From positions 62,001 to 126,000 of the forward strand of contig CAKOHE010000031.1 of the NCBI GenBank assembly GCA_934047225.1: a stretch of DNA of 64,000 bases, written 5' to 3'. Of this stretch, positions 11,214 to 23,540 are shown one piece after another. Within the stretch, counting starts at the first letter, position 1, and each line of letters begins with the position of its first letter. The translations under genes and the position numbers were made by a program. The stretch is from Ypsolopha sequella (taxonomy: Eukaryota > Arthropoda > Insecta > Lepidoptera > Ypsolophidae). Below the pieces are notes generated by a model that worked only from the letters and a program-made list of their open reading frames with translations, did no database searches and was not told where the DNA came from.

Positions 11214-12170
11214 GTCTTTCAAAGTGAGATCAGTGCAGTGGTAGCAATGGACCCCACCCCTGTACCATCAAGAGCTTTGGATGATGTCAAACAAACAGCG
11301 CCAAAGGTATGTACCTATTATATACACCATGTAATGATGACCTGCTCAGAAAATGAAACCACGTATAGGGGATGATATGAGGGTTCTTTGTACTAAATTT
11401 CATTTCGACATTCCTATTAATACATCTACAAATTAATAATTAATTTAGTTTCGCTCACAAGTGTAACGTACTAACCACGTTTTTTTAACAGGCTTGAAAA
11501 TGCGATGTTGCCGCTTCGTGCAGGTTACTGACATGTAGTAATACTGGAAGGGAAGGTGCACACTTGGAACACGATTTATTTTGTTCGAGAAAACAAATTT
11601 CTGTAAACAGAAATATTTTCTCGAAATTGTTTTTTTTATGGCTTTGTAGAGGTATTCCCTACATGTGGTTTCATTTTCTGAGCAGGTCATCATTACACCT
11701 GTATGTCAAAATTACTAAGAAGAAAATATTTGCATCAAAATGATCAACTATAATTTTATTTTTCTATCTGCTGGTCATACCAAAAATCATGTTTCGCACC
11801 GCACTACACGCAAGTTGGCAATACTGCTAAACAAAACAGGGAACTCCCTAATATTTTCTCCGTGCTAGTCGTAATAACCCGACCGATTTGAAAAGGGTTA
11901 TATTGACTACCAATCTATAAGGAATGATCGATATTTACGTTTGGATGATAATAATAGTACTTTCGATATGAACCATTCTTGAGAAAAGTGGTTTCGTAAT
12001 TGTGTTGAGTATTATTTTCTTACATAATATAGCGGTGCAACCGATTTTTTTTAAGTATTCAGTATATATTTTTAGAATTTGCTACAGGCCCCGCGCTGGC
12101 TTAATCCGGCACTGCTTACATTATATTATGTAATAGGACATTTTTTAAAGGAAAATATCTCCCCTTTCAG
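11214..12170 (+). repeat. Array unit 8 (basic unit)
   Basis: The exon is 11214-11306, 93 bp with both splice sites. The intron contains the mariner-type MITE only. Confidence 0.85.
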
Positions 12171-12202
12171 GTCTTTCAAAGTGGATCAGTGCAGTGGTAG
12201 CA

Positions 12203-13714
12203 ATGGACCCCACCCCTGTACCATCAAGAGCTTTGGATGATGTCAAACAAACAGCGCCAAAGTATGTACCTATTTCCGACGACCAATCCAAATTTAGTCC
12301 TGACCATGTAGCTGCTTATTCGCATATCTCAGAGAGTAAGGTTTTTAATACGCTGAGAGCAATGAAGCTAGGTAAGTCTGCTGGTCACGACAGCATTGGC
12401 GTTGAGCATCTGCGTTTCGGGGGCCCGTGGGTGGTGGTGTTCCTCTCTGTGTTCTTTAATGCGTGTCTGAGGCACGCTCACTTACCATCGGATCTACTTG
12501 AAACCGTAGTCTCGCCTATTATTAAAAGTAAGACAGTGTTAGCATCTGATAGTAAAAATTATCGCCCGATATCTCTAGCTACAACATGTGCAAAATTATT
12601 TGATTCCATTATTTTAGATATTTTGTCAAAATTTATTAGCATTAACGATGCTCAATTTGGATTTAAGAGAGATAGTTCTACTGATTTCGCAATTTTCTCT
12701 CTAAAACAGACCATCAAATACTATATTGAGAGAAAAACTCCGGTGTTTGCATGTTTTCTCGATTTGAGCCGCGCGTTCGATAGAGTGGACTACAGAATTC
12801 TTTGGAATAAACTGCGTGAAAGAGGTGTGCCTCCAGACATGATCAACATCCTTGCCAGCTGGTACGCAGATCAGAGGAACATGGTTAGGTGGTGCGGGGC
12901 GCTGTCAGAGCAATTTGTGTTGCCGTGCGGGGTGAGGCAGGGGGGACTTACCTCCCCCTTGCTCTTTAACCTGTACGTTGATGCTTTGATTGGTGAGCTC
13001 AGGGAGATGCGTGTCGGATGTCATATTGGCGGTGAGTGTGTGAACAATCTTAGCTACGCCGATGACATGGTCCTCCTGAGCCCATCAGCCGCAGCTCTGA
13101 GGCGTCTCTTGGTTATCTGCGAAAAGTATGCGTTTGAACACAAGTTGGTCTACAATACCGCTAAGTCTGTGGGTATGGTGTTTTCCGAGAACAGTAAGGC
13201 TGTTTGTCCTTTTCCGGTTTACCTGAACGGGGATAGTATTTCGTTCGTTAAAAGTTTTAAATACCTTGGACACTGGGTTACATGTGATCTTCATGATGAT
13301 GCTGATTTGGATAGAGAGAGACGTTCATTAGCGGTCCGTGCCAATATGATAGGTCGTAAGTTCTGCAAGGGATCTCGTGACTCGAAGTTGCTCCTTTTTA
13401 AAACATACTGTCAAACTATGTACACGCCGCATTTATGGACGAAGTATTTAAAGGAAAACTTCCGAAGATTTAAAGTACAATACAATGATGCTTTCCGCAT
13501 TCTCTTCCGTCTGCCACGATGGTGCAGTGCGTCCACGATGTTTGCTGAGGCGCGCCTGCCGTGTGCTGAGGCAGTTATCAGGCAGCGGGTGGCGAGTTTT
13601 AGGTTGGCTCTTTCTACCACTAGCAATGGCTTAGTAAGGACTGTTCATGACTACAGCCGTTCAATTGCGACTTTCTGGACAAATTTATTAAAACCTATGG
13701 CGCACATACCTTAA
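12203..13714 (+). CDS. LINE A reverse transcriptase fused to array exon (copy 2)
   Basis: Same 503-residue chimeric frame as the copy at 953: exon peptide, then reverse transcriptase with FLDLSRAFD and YADD. The only protein difference I see from copy 1 is Glu for Lys before TVVSPI. The two single-base deletions that open the frame are shared. Confidence 0.8.
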   Translation: MDPTPVPSRALDDVKQTAPKYVPISDDQSKFSPDHVAAYSHISESKVFNTLRAMKLGKSAGHDSIGVEHLRFGGPWVVVFLSVFFNACLRHAHLPSDLLETVVSPIIKSKTVLASDSKNYRPISLATTCAKLFDSIILDILSKFISINDAQFGFKRDSSTDFAIFSLKQTIKYYIERKTPVFACFLDLSRAFDRVDYRILWNKLRERGVPPDMINILASWYADQRNMVRWCGALSEQFVLPCGVRQGGLTSPLLFNLYVDALIGELREMRVGCHIGGECVNNLSYADDMVLLSPSAAALRRLLVICEKYAFEHKLVYNTAKSVGMVFSENSKAVCPFPVYLNGDSISFVKSFKYLGHWVTCDLHDDADLDRERRSLAVRANMIGRKFCKGSRDSKLLLFKTYCQTMYTPHLWTKYLKENFRRFKVQYNDAFRILFRLPRWCSASTMFAEARLPCAEAVIRQRVASFRLALSTTSNGLVRTVHDYSRSIATFWTNLLKPMAHIP

Positions 13715-13841
13715 TATTAAGTTGTGTTACGATTTGTTGGAAGAAAATGTATAATTAGTTTTAGTTTTTAAAATCTCATCTTGTAATTTAAAATATGGAC
13801 CAATGGTTTGAAATAAAGATTATTATTATTATTATTATTAT
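12275..13841 (+). mobile_element. LINE A copy 2
   Basis: It has the same 5' junction as copy 1 but an uninterrupted 3' UTR (gtataattagttttag), with an (ATT)n tail ending at about 13,841. Confidence 0.85.
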
Positions 13842-14724
13842 ATACACCATGTAATGATGACCTGCTCAGAAAATGAAACCACGTATAGGGGATGATATGA
13901 GGGTTCTTTGTACTAAATTTCATTTCGACATTCCTATTAATACATCTACAAATTAATAATTAATTTAGTTTCGCTCACAAGTGTAACGTACTAACCACGT
14001 TTTTTTAACAGGCTTGAAAATGCGATGTTGCCGCTTCGTGCAGGTTACTGACATGTAGTAATACTGGAAGGGAAGGTGCACACTTGGAACACGATTTATT
14101 TTGTTCGAGAAAACAAATTTCTGTAAACAGAAATATTTTCTCGAAATTGATTTTTTTTATGGCTTTGTAGAGGTATTCCCTACATGAGGTTTCATTTTCT
14201 GAGCAGGTCATCATTACACCCTGTATGTCAAAATTACTAAGAAGAAAATATTTGCATCAAAATGATCAACTATAATTTTATTTTTCTATCTGCTGGTCAT
14301 ACCAAAAATTCATGTTTCGCACCGCACTACACGCAAGTTGGCAATACTGCTAAACAAAACAGGGAATTCCCTAATATTTTCTCCGTGCTAGTCGTAATAA
14401 CCCGACCGATTTGAAAAGGGTTATATTGACTACCAATCTATAAGGAATGATCGATATTTACGTTTGGATGATAATAATAGTACTTTCGATATGAACCATT
14501 CTTGAGAAAAGTGGTTTCGTAATTGTGTTGAGTATTATTTTCTTACATAATATAGCGGTGCAACCGATTTTTTTAAGTATTCAGTATATATTTTTAGAAT
14601 TTGCTACAGGCCCCGCGCTGGCTTAATCCGGCACTGCTTACATTGTATTATGTAATAGGACATTTTTTAAAGGAAAATATCTCCCCTTTCAGGTCTTTCA
14701 AAGTGGATCAGTGCAGTGGTAGCA

Positions 14725-16236
14725 ATGGACCCCACCCCTGTACCATCAAGAACTTTGGATGATGTCAAACAAACAGCGCCAAAGTATGTACCTATTTCCG
14801 ACGACCAATCCAAATTTAGTCCTGACCATGTAGCTGCTTATTCGCATATCTCAGAGAGTAAGGTTTTTAATACGCTGAGAGCAATGAAGCTAGGTAAGTC
14901 TGCTGGTCACGACAGCATTGGCGTTGAGCATCTGCGTTTCGGGGGCCCGTGGGTGGTGGTGTTCCTCTCTGTGTTCTTTAATGCGTGTCTGAGGCACGCT
15001 CACTTACCATCGGATCTACTTGAAACCGTAGTCTCGCCTATTATTAAAAGTAAGACAGTGTTAGCATCTGATAGTAAAAATTATCGCCCGATATCTCTAG
15101 CTACAACATGTGCAAAATTATTTGATTCCATTATTTTAGATATTTTGTCAAAATTTATTAGCATTAACGATGCTCAATTTGGATTTAAGAGAGATAGTTC
15201 TACTGATTTCGCAATTTTCTCTCTAAAACAGACCATCAAATACTATATTGAGAGAAAAACTCCGGTGTTTGCATGTTTTCTCGATTTGAGCCGCGCGTTC
15301 GATAGAGTGGACTACAGAATTCTTTGGAATAAACTGCGTGAAAGAGGTGTGCCTCCAGACATGATCAACATCCTTGCCAGCTGGTACGCAGATCAGAGGA
15401 ACATGGTTAGGTGGTGCGGGGCGCTGTCAGAGCAATTTGTGTTGCCGTGCGGGGTGAGGCAGGGGGGACTTACCTCCCCCTTGCTCTTTAACCTGTACGT
15501 TGATGCTTTGATTGGTGAGCTCAGGGAGATGCGTGTCGGATGTCATATTGGCGGTGAGTGTGTGAACAATCTTAGCTACGCCGATGACATGGTCCTCCTG
15601 AGCCCATCAGCCGCAGCTCTGAGGCGTCTCTTGGTTATCTGCGAAAAGTATGCGTTTGAACACAAGTTGGTCTACAATACCGCTAAGTCTGTGGGTATGG
15701 TGTTTTCCGAGAACAGTAAGGCTGTTTGTCCTTTTCCGGTTTACCTGAACGGGGATAGTATTTCGTTCGTTAAAAGTTTTAAATACCTTGGACACTGGGT
15801 TACATGTGATCTTCATGATGATGCTGATTTGGATAGAGAGAGACGTTCATTAGCGGTCCGTGCCAATATGATAGGTCGTAAGTTCTGCAAGGGATCTCGT
15901 GACTCGAAGTTGCTCCTTTTTAAAACATACTGTCAAACTATGTACACGCCGCATTTATGGACGAAGTATTTAAAGGAAAACTTCCGAAGATTTAAAGTAC
16001 AATACAATGATGCTTTCCGCATTCTCTTCCGTCTGCCACGATGGTGCAGTGCGTCCACGATTTTTGCTGAGGCGCGCCTGCCGTGTGCTGAGGCAGTTAT
16101 CAGGCAGCGGGTGGCGAGTTTTAGGTTGGCTCTTTCTACCACTAGCAATGGCTTAGTAAGGACTGTTCATGACTACAGCCGTTCAATTGCGACTTTCTGG
16201 ACAAATTTATTAAAACCTATGGCGCACATACCTTAA
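14725..16236 (+). CDS. LINE A reverse transcriptase fused to array exon (copy 3)
   Basis: The frame is the same as copies 1 and 2. It differs by Thr for Ala in the exon part and Ile for Met in SASTMFAE. The YADD active site is intact and there is no endonuclease domain. Confidence 0.8.
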   Translation: MDPTPVPSRTLDDVKQTAPKYVPISDDQSKFSPDHVAAYSHISESKVFNTLRAMKLGKSAGHDSIGVEHLRFGGPWVVVFLSVFFNACLRHAHLPSDLLETVVSPIIKSKTVLASDSKNYRPISLATTCAKLFDSIILDILSKFISINDAQFGFKRDSSTDFAIFSLKQTIKYYIERKTPVFACFLDLSRAFDRVDYRILWNKLRERGVPPDMINILASWYADQRNMVRWCGALSEQFVLPCGVRQGGLTSPLLFNLYVDALIGELREMRVGCHIGGECVNNLSYADDMVLLSPSAAALRRLLVICEKYAFEHKLVYNTAKSVGMVFSENSKAVCPFPVYLNGDSISFVKSFKYLGHWVTCDLHDDADLDRERRSLAVRANMIGRKFCKGSRDSKLLLFKTYCQTMYTPHLWTKYLKENFRRFKVQYNDAFRILFRLPRWCSASTIFAEARLPCAEAVIRQRVASFRLALSTTSNGLVRTVHDYSRSIATFWTNLLKPMAHIP

Positions 16237-16363
16237 TATTAAGTTGTGTTACGATTTGTTGGAAGAAAATGTATAATTAGTTTTAGTTTTTAAAATCTCA
16301 TCTTGTAATTTAAAATATGGACCAATGGTTTGAAATAAAGATTATTATTATTATTATTATTAT
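14797..16363 (+). mobile_element. LINE A copy 3
   Basis: Same structure as copy 2, including the short (ATT)n tail and the C in aaaatctcatc of the 3' UTR, which supports a copy 2-copy 3 tandem duplication. Confidence 0.85.
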
Positions 16364-17214
16364 ATACACCATGTAATGATGACCTGCTCAGAAAATGAAA
16401 CCACGTATAGGGGATGATATGAGGGTTCTTTGTACTAAATTTCATTTCGACATTCCTATTAATACATCTACAAATTAATAATTAATTTAGTTTCGCTCAC
16501 AAGTGTAACGTACTAACCACGTTTTTTTAACAGGCTTGAAAATGCGATGTTGCCGCTTCGTGCAGGTTACTGACATGTAGTAATACTGGAAGGGAAGGTG
16601 CACACTTGGAACACGATTTATTTTGTTCGAGAAAACAAATTTCTGTAAACAGAAATATTTTCTCGAAATTGATTTTTTTTATGGCTTTGTAGAGGTATTC
16701 CCTACATGAGGTTTCATTTTCTGAGCAGGTCATCATTACACCCTGTATGTCAAAATTACTAAGAAGAAAATATTTGCATCAAAATGATCAACTATAATTT
16801 TATTTTTCTATCTGCTGGTCATACCAAAAATTCATGTTTCGCACCGCACTACACGCAAGTTGGCAATACTGCTAAACAAAACAGGGAATTCCCTAATATT
16901 TTCTCCGTGCTAGTCGTAATAACCCGACCGATTTGAAAAGGGTTATATTGACTACCAATCTATAAGGAATGATCGATATTTACGTTTGGATGATAATAAT
17001 AGTACTTTCGATATGAACCATTCTTGAGAAAAGTGGTTTCGTAATTGTGTTGAGTATTATTTTCTTACATAATATAGCGGTGCAACCGATTTTTTTATGT
17101 ATTCAGTATATATTTTTAGAATTTGCTACAGGCCCCGCGCTGGCTTAATCCGGCACTGCTTACATTATATTATGTAATAGGACATTTTTTAAAGAAAAAT
17201 ATCTCCCCTTTCAG

Positions 17215-18172
17215 GTCTTTCAAAGTGAGATCAGTGCAGTGGTAGCAATGGACCCCACCCCTGTACCATCAAGAGCTTTGGATGATGTCAAACAAACAGC
17301 GCCAAAGGTATGTACCTATTATATACACCATGTAATGATGACCTGCTCAGAAAATGAAACCACGTATAGGGGATGATATGAGGGTTCTTTGTACTAAATT
17401 TCATTTCGACATTCCTATTAATACATCTACAAATTAATAATTAATTTAGTTTCGCTCACAAGTGTAACGTACTAACCACGTTTTTTTAACAGGCTTGAAA
17501 ATGCGATGTTGCCGCTTCGTGCAGGTTACTGACATGTAGTAATACTAGAAGGGAAGGTGCACACTTGGAACACGATTTATTTTGTTCGAGAAAACAAATT
17601 TCTGTAAACAGAAATATTTTCTCGAAATTGATTTTTTTATGGCTTTGTAGAGGTATTCCCTACATGAGGTTTCATTTTCTGAGCAGGTCATCATTACACC
17701 CTGTATGTCAAAATTACTAAGAAGAAAATATTTGCATCAAAATGATCAACTATAATTTTATTTTTCTATCTGCTGGTCATACCAAAAATTCATGTTTCGC
17801 ACCGCACTACACGCAAGTTGGCAATACTGCTAAACAAAACAGGGAATTCCCTAATATTTTCTCCGTGCTAGTCGTAATAACCCGACCGATTTGAAAAGGG
17901 TTATATTGACTACCAATCTATAAGGAATGATCGATATTTACGTTTGGATGATAATAATAGTACTTTCGATATGAACCATTCTTGAGAAAAGTGGTTTCGT
18001 AATTGTGTTGAGTATTATTTTCTTACATAATATAGCGGTGCAACCGATTTTTTTATGTATTCAGTATATATTTTTAGAATTTGCTACAGGCCCCGCGCTG
18101 GCTTAATCCGGCACTGCTTACATTATATTATGTAATAGGACATTTTTTAAAGAAAAATATCTCCCCTTTCAG
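17215..18172 (+). repeat. Array unit 11 (basic unit)
   Basis: The exon is 17215-17307, 93 bp with both splice sites. The upstream intron carries the 'ttttatgtattc' variant shared with the neighbouring units. Confidence 0.85.
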
Positions 18173-20055
18173 GTCTTTCAAAGTGAGATCAGTGCAGTGG
18201 TAGCAATGGACCCCACCCCTGTACCATCAAGAGCTTTGGATGATGTCAAACAAACAGCGCCAAAGGTATGTACCTATTATATACACCATGTAATGATGAC
18301 CTGCTCAGAAAATGAAACCACGTATAGGGGATGATATGAGGGTTCTTTGTACTAAATTTCATTTCGACATTCCTATTAATACATCTACAAATTAATAATT
18401 AATTTAGTTTCGCTCACAAGTGTAACGTACTAACCACGTTTTTTTAACAGGCTTGAAAATGCGATGTTGCCGCTTCGTGCAGGTTACTGACATGTAGTAA
18501 TACTGGAAGGGAAGGTGCACAATTGGAACACGATTTATTTTGTTCGAGAAAACAAATTTCTGTAAACAGAAATATTTTCTCGAAATTGTTTTTTTTTATG
18601 GCTTTGTAGAGGTATTCCCTACATGTGGTTTCATTTTCTGAGCAGGTCATCATTACACCCTGTATGTCAAAATTACTAAGAAGAAAATATTTGCATCAAA
18701 ATGATCAACTATAATTTTATTTTTCTATCTGCTGGTCATACCAAAAATCATGTTTCGCACCGCACTACACGCAAGTTGGCAATACTGCTAAACAAAACAG
18801 GGAACTCCCTAATATTTTCTCCGTGCTAGTCGTAATAACCCGACCGATTTGAAAAGGGTTATATTGACTACCAATCTATAAGGAATGATCGATATTTACG
18901 TTTGGATGATAATAATAGTACTTTCGATATGAACCATTCTTGAGAAAAGTGGTTTCGTAATTGTGTTGAGTATTATTTTCTTACATAATATAGCGGTGCA
19001 ACCGATTTTTTCAAGTATTCAGTATATATATACATTATAACATTGTAAGGAGACCAGAAATAAGCATAAACTGGCTTTTCCAAAAATCAGACTCGCTAAG
19101 GTGAGTACCTCTTTTGTAGGACATGGTATAAGATTTTACAATAAACTTCCAAAGGAGGTCCTTACTTTGTCAGAGAATAAGTTTAAACTGTATATTAAGC
19201 AGGGCCTATTGAAAAAGGCATATTATAAAATAAATGAATATTTGGATGATGGTGAAGCATGGTGTTACAGTGATAATGATACTCGTAGTAAGTTATAATT
19301 TAATTAAATAGTATAATTTCTTAACTTATGATTCCTCTAAGGTGTAAACATTAATTGATTACAGACTGTAAAAGGAAAAGGACTATATGAGACAGGTAGA
19401 CAAAGATATATATGTTTTTCTTTTTTTCATTAACCTGAATTCCTACTGTCTTGTATTTTCTTATCCCTTGGTTAAAGTAGATATAAGTCATATATTGTAT
19501 AGTATAAGTTTTATGTTGAAAAAAAGACATGATCTTGCTAAGTTTCTTGCCCTTCTTCTTAGCAAGACTAATCGAATGGGCGGAGGTAGGCATGTATTTA
19601 TATATGTAACCTATTAGTTTGTAGTATATAGGATGGGATTTGGTCGGCCGCCTGGATTCGTGCTGGGGGCTTAGTTGGTGATCATTGAACCTTGTTCCTG
19701 GTCCCTGGCCGGGTCTCCGGTATGGGTTCGGGCGGCTGATTGGATTTTACCTTGTATAATATATATTTTACCTATCATTTTAATCGTAAATATATTGCTA
19801 CATAAATTAAATAAACCTTTAATTTAGTTCATGTACATTTATTATTCTATTACATATATTTTCTTTATTAGATTAAATTTGACGTGTAAAAAGTGTATAT
19901 ATCTATACCTGCTTTGCAAAATAAACTATTTGAATTTGAATTGAATTTGAATATTTTTAGAATTTGCTACAGGCCCCGCGCTGGCTTAATCCGGCACTGC
20001 TTACATTATATTATGTAATAGGACATTTTTTAAAGGAAAATATCTCCCCTTTCAG
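18173..20055 (+). repeat. Array unit 12 (with truncated LINE B)
   Basis: The exon is 18173-18265. The unit starts the second copy of the three-unit block that begins at 9333. Unlike unit 7, its exon has GCA (Ala), not ACA (Thr), so the block boundary lies between exon and LINE B, or gene conversion has occurred. Confidence 0.82.
19039..19952 (+). mobile_element. LINE B, short copy in array unit 12
   Basis: Same 5' and 3' breakpoints and same filler sequence as the copy at 10,197, exactly 8,842 bp downstream. It arose by duplication, not by a second insertion. Confidence 0.8.
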
Positions 20056-21012
20056 GTCTTTCAAAGTGAGATCAGTGCAGTGGTAGCAATGGACCCCACC
20101 CCTGTACCATCAAGAGCTTTGGATGATGTCAAACAAACAGCGCCAAAGGTATGTACCTATTATATACACCATGTAATGATGACCTGCTCAGAAAATGAAA
20201 CCACGTATAGGGGATGATATGAGGGTTCTTTGTACTAAATTTCATTTCGACATTCCTATTAATACATCTACAAATTAATAATTAATTTAGTTTCGCTCAC
20301 AAGTGTAACGTACTAACCACGTTTTTTTAACAGGCTTGAAAATGCGATGTTGCCGCTTCGTGCAGGTTACTGACATGTAGTAATACTGGAAGGGAAGGTG
20401 CACACTTGGAACACGATTTATTTTGTTCGAGAAAACAAATTTCTGTAAACAGAAATATTTTCTCGAAATTGTTTTTTTTATGGCTTTGTAGAGGTATTCC
20501 CTACATGTGGTTTCATTTTCTGAGCAGGTCATCATTACACCTGTATGTCAAAATTACTAAGAAGAAAATATTTGCATCAAAATGATCAACTATAATTTTA
20601 TTTTTCTATCTGCTGGTCATACCAAAAATCATGTTTCGCACCGCACTACACGCAAGTTGGCAATACTGCTAAACAAAACAGGGAACTCCCTAATATTTTC
20701 TCCGTGCTAGTCGTAATAACCCGACCGATTTGAAAAGGGTTATATTGACTACCAATCTATAAGGAATGATCGATATTTACGTTTGGATGATAATAATAGT
20801 ACTTTCGATATGAACCATTCTTGAGAAAAGTGGTTTCGTAATTGTGTTGAGTATTATTTTCTTACATAATATAGCGGTGCAACCGATTTTTTTTAAGTAT
20901 TCAGTATATATTTTTAGAATTTGCTACAGGCCCCGCGCTGGCTTAATCCGGCACTGCTTACATTATATTATGTAATAGGACATTTTTTAAAGGAAAATAT
21001 CTCCCCTTTCAG
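20056..21012 (+). repeat. Array unit 13 (basic unit)
   Basis: The exon is 20056-20148. It is the counterpart of unit 8 at +8,842 bp and shares the 'cattacacctg' one-base deletion in the intron MITE. Confidence 0.85.
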
Positions 21013-21044
21013 GTCTTTCAAAGTGGATCAGTGCAGTGGTAGCA

Positions 21045-22556
21045 ATGGACCCCACCCCTGTACCATCAAGAGCTTTGGATGATGTCAAACAAACAGCGCC
21101 AAAGTATGTACCTATTTCCGACGACCAATCCAAATTTAGTCCTGACCATGTAGCTGCTTATTCGCATATCTCAGAGAGTAAGGTTTTTAATACGCTGAGA
21201 GCAATGAAGCTAGGTAAGTCTGCTGGTCACGACAGCATTGGCGTTGAGCATCTGCGTTTCGGGGGCCCGTGGGTGGTGGTGTTCCTCTCTGTGTTCTTTA
21301 ATGCGTGTCTGAGGCACGCTCACTTACCATCGGATCTACTTGAAACCGTAGTCTCGCCTATTATTAAAAGTAAGACAGTGTTAGCATCTGATAGTAAAAA
21401 TTATCGCCCGATATCTCTAGCTACAACATGTGCAAAATTATTTGATTCCATTATTTTAGATATTTTGTCAAAATTTATTAGCATTAACGATGCTCAATTT
21501 GGATTTAAGAGAGATAGTTCTACTGATTTCGCAATTTTCTCTCTAAAACAGACCATCAAATACTATATTGAGAGAAAAACTCCGGTGTTTGCATGTTTTC
21601 TCGATTTGAGCCGCGCGTTCGATAGAGTGGACTACAGAATTCTTTGGAATAAACTGCGTGAAAGAGGTGTGCCTCCAGACATGATCAACATCCTTGCCAG
21701 CTGGTACGCAGATCAGAGGAACATGGTTAGGTGGTGCGGGGCGCTGTCAGAGCAATTTGTGTTGCCGTGCGGGGTGAGGCAGGGGGGACTTACCTCCCCC
21801 TTGCTCTTTAACCTGTACGTTGATGCTTTGATTGGTGAGCTCAGGGAGATGCGTGTCGGATGTCATATTGGCGGTGAGTGTGTGAACAATCTTAGCTACG
21901 CCGATGACATGGTCCTCCTGAGCCCATCAGCCGCAGCTCTGAGGCGTCTCTTGGTTATCTGCGAAAAGTATGCGTTTGAACACAAGTTGGTCTACAATAC
22001 CGCTAAGTCTGTGGGTATGGTGTTTTCCGAGAACAGTAAGGCTGTTTGTCCTTTTCCGGTTTACCTGAACGGGGATAGTATTTCGTTCGTTAAAAGTTTT
22101 AAATACCTTGGACACTGGGTTACATGTGATCTTCATGATGATGCTGATTTGGATAGAGAGAGACGTTCATTAGCGGTCCGTGCCAATATGATAGGTCGTA
22201 AGTTCTGCAAGGGATCTCGTGACTCGAAGTTGCTCCTTTTTAAAACATACTGTCAAACTATGTACACGCCGCATTTATGGACGAAGTATTTAAAGGAAAA
22301 CTTCCGAAGATTTAAAGTACAATACAATGATGCTTTCCGCATTCTCTTCCGTCTGCCACGATGGTGCAGTGCGTCCACGATGTTTGCTGAGGCGCGCCTG
22401 CCGTGTGCTGAGGCAGTTATCAGGCAGCGGGTGGCGAGTTTTAGGTTGGCTCTTTCTACCACTAGCAATGGCTTAGTAAGGACTGTTCATGACTACAGCC
22501 GTTCAATTGCGACTTTCTGGACAAATTTATTAAAACCTATGGCGCACATACCTTAA
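21045..22556 (+). CDS. LINE A reverse transcriptase fused to array exon (copy 4)
   Basis: By its translation it is identical to copy 2 (Glu before TVVSPI, Met in SASTMFAE). It has the same exon-derived N-terminus and YADD site. Confidence 0.8.
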   Translation: MDPTPVPSRALDDVKQTAPKYVPISDDQSKFSPDHVAAYSHISESKVFNTLRAMKLGKSAGHDSIGVEHLRFGGPWVVVFLSVFFNACLRHAHLPSDLLETVVSPIIKSKTVLASDSKNYRPISLATTCAKLFDSIILDILSKFISINDAQFGFKRDSSTDFAIFSLKQTIKYYIERKTPVFACFLDLSRAFDRVDYRILWNKLRERGVPPDMINILASWYADQRNMVRWCGALSEQFVLPCGVRQGGLTSPLLFNLYVDALIGELREMRVGCHIGGECVNNLSYADDMVLLSPSAAALRRLLVICEKYAFEHKLVYNTAKSVGMVFSENSKAVCPFPVYLNGDSISFVKSFKYLGHWVTCDLHDDADLDRERRSLAVRANMIGRKFCKGSRDSKLLLFKTYCQTMYTPHLWTKYLKENFRRFKVQYNDAFRILFRLPRWCSASTMFAEARLPCAEAVIRQRVASFRLALSTTSNGLVRTVHDYSRSIATFWTNLLKPMAHIP

Positions 22557-22660
22557 TATTAAGTTGTGTTACGATTTGTTGGAAGAAAATGTATAATTAG
22601 TTTTAGTTTTTAAAATCTTATCTTGTAATTTAAAATATGGACCAATGGTTTGAAATAAAG

Positions 22661-22689
<29 letters not shown>
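21117..22689 (+). mobile_element. LINE A copy 4
   Basis: Same junctions as copies 2 and 3. The 3' UTR is uninterrupted, with the T variant in aaaatcttatc that copy 1 also has. Confidence 0.85.
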
Positions 22690-22692
<3 letters not shown>

Positions 22693-23540
22693 CACCATGT
22701 AATGATGACCTGCTCAGAAAATGAAACCACGTATAGGGGATGATATGAGGGTTCTTTGTACTAAATTTCATTTCGACATTCCTATTAATACATCTACAAA
22801 TTAATAATTAATTTAGTTTCGCTCACAAGTGTAACGTACTAACCACGTTTTTTTAACAGGCTTGAAAATGCGATGTTGCCGCTTCGTGCAGGTTACTGAC
22901 ATGTAGTAATACTGGAAGGGAAGGTGCACACTTGGAACACGATTTATTTTGTTCGAGAAAACAAATTTCTGTAAACAGAAATATTTTCTCGAAATTGATT
23001 TTTTTTATGGCTTTGTAGAGGTATTCCCTACATGAGGTTTCATTTTCTGAGCAGGTCATCATTACACCCTGTATGTCAAAATTACTAAGAAGAAAATATT
23101 TGCATCAAAATGATCAACTATAATTTTATTTTTCTATCTGCTGGTCATACCAAAAATTCATGTTTCGCACCGCACTACACGCAAGTTGGCAATACTGCTA
23201 AACAAAACAGGGAATTCCCTAATATTTTCTCCGTGCTAGTCGTAATAACCCGACCGATTTGAAAAGGGTTATATTGACTACCAATCTATAAGGAATGATC
23301 GATATTTACGTTTGGATGATAATAATAGTACTTTCGATATGAACCATTCTTGAGAAAAGTGGTTTCGTAATTGTGTTGAGTATTATTTTCTTACATAATA
23401 TAGCGGTGCAACCGATTTTTTTATGTATTCAGTATATATTTTTAGAATTTGCTACAGGCCCCGCGCTGGCTTAATCCGGCACTGCTTACATTATATTATG
23501 TAATAGGACATTTTTTAAAGAAAAATATCTCCCCTTTCAG

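Larger units (their letters stand above)
12171..14692 (+). repeat. Array unit 9 (with LINE A)
   Basis: The exon is 12171-12262 and one base short. The unit is 2,522 bp, exactly the distance to the next LINE A unit, so units 9 and 10 are a direct tandem pair. Confidence 0.85.
14693..17214 (+). repeat. Array unit 10 (with LINE A)
   Basis: The exon is 14693-14784, one base short, with an Ala-to-Thr change in SRALDD (SRTLDD). Its intron MITE has a T-to-A change in the terminal repeat (catgaggttt), shared with units 11 and 14. Confidence 0.85.
21013..23540 (+). repeat. Array unit 14 (with LINE A)
   Basis: The exon is 21013-21104, one base short. It is the counterpart of unit 9 at +8,842 bp, with a slightly longer (ATT)n tail. 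Confidence 0.85.
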
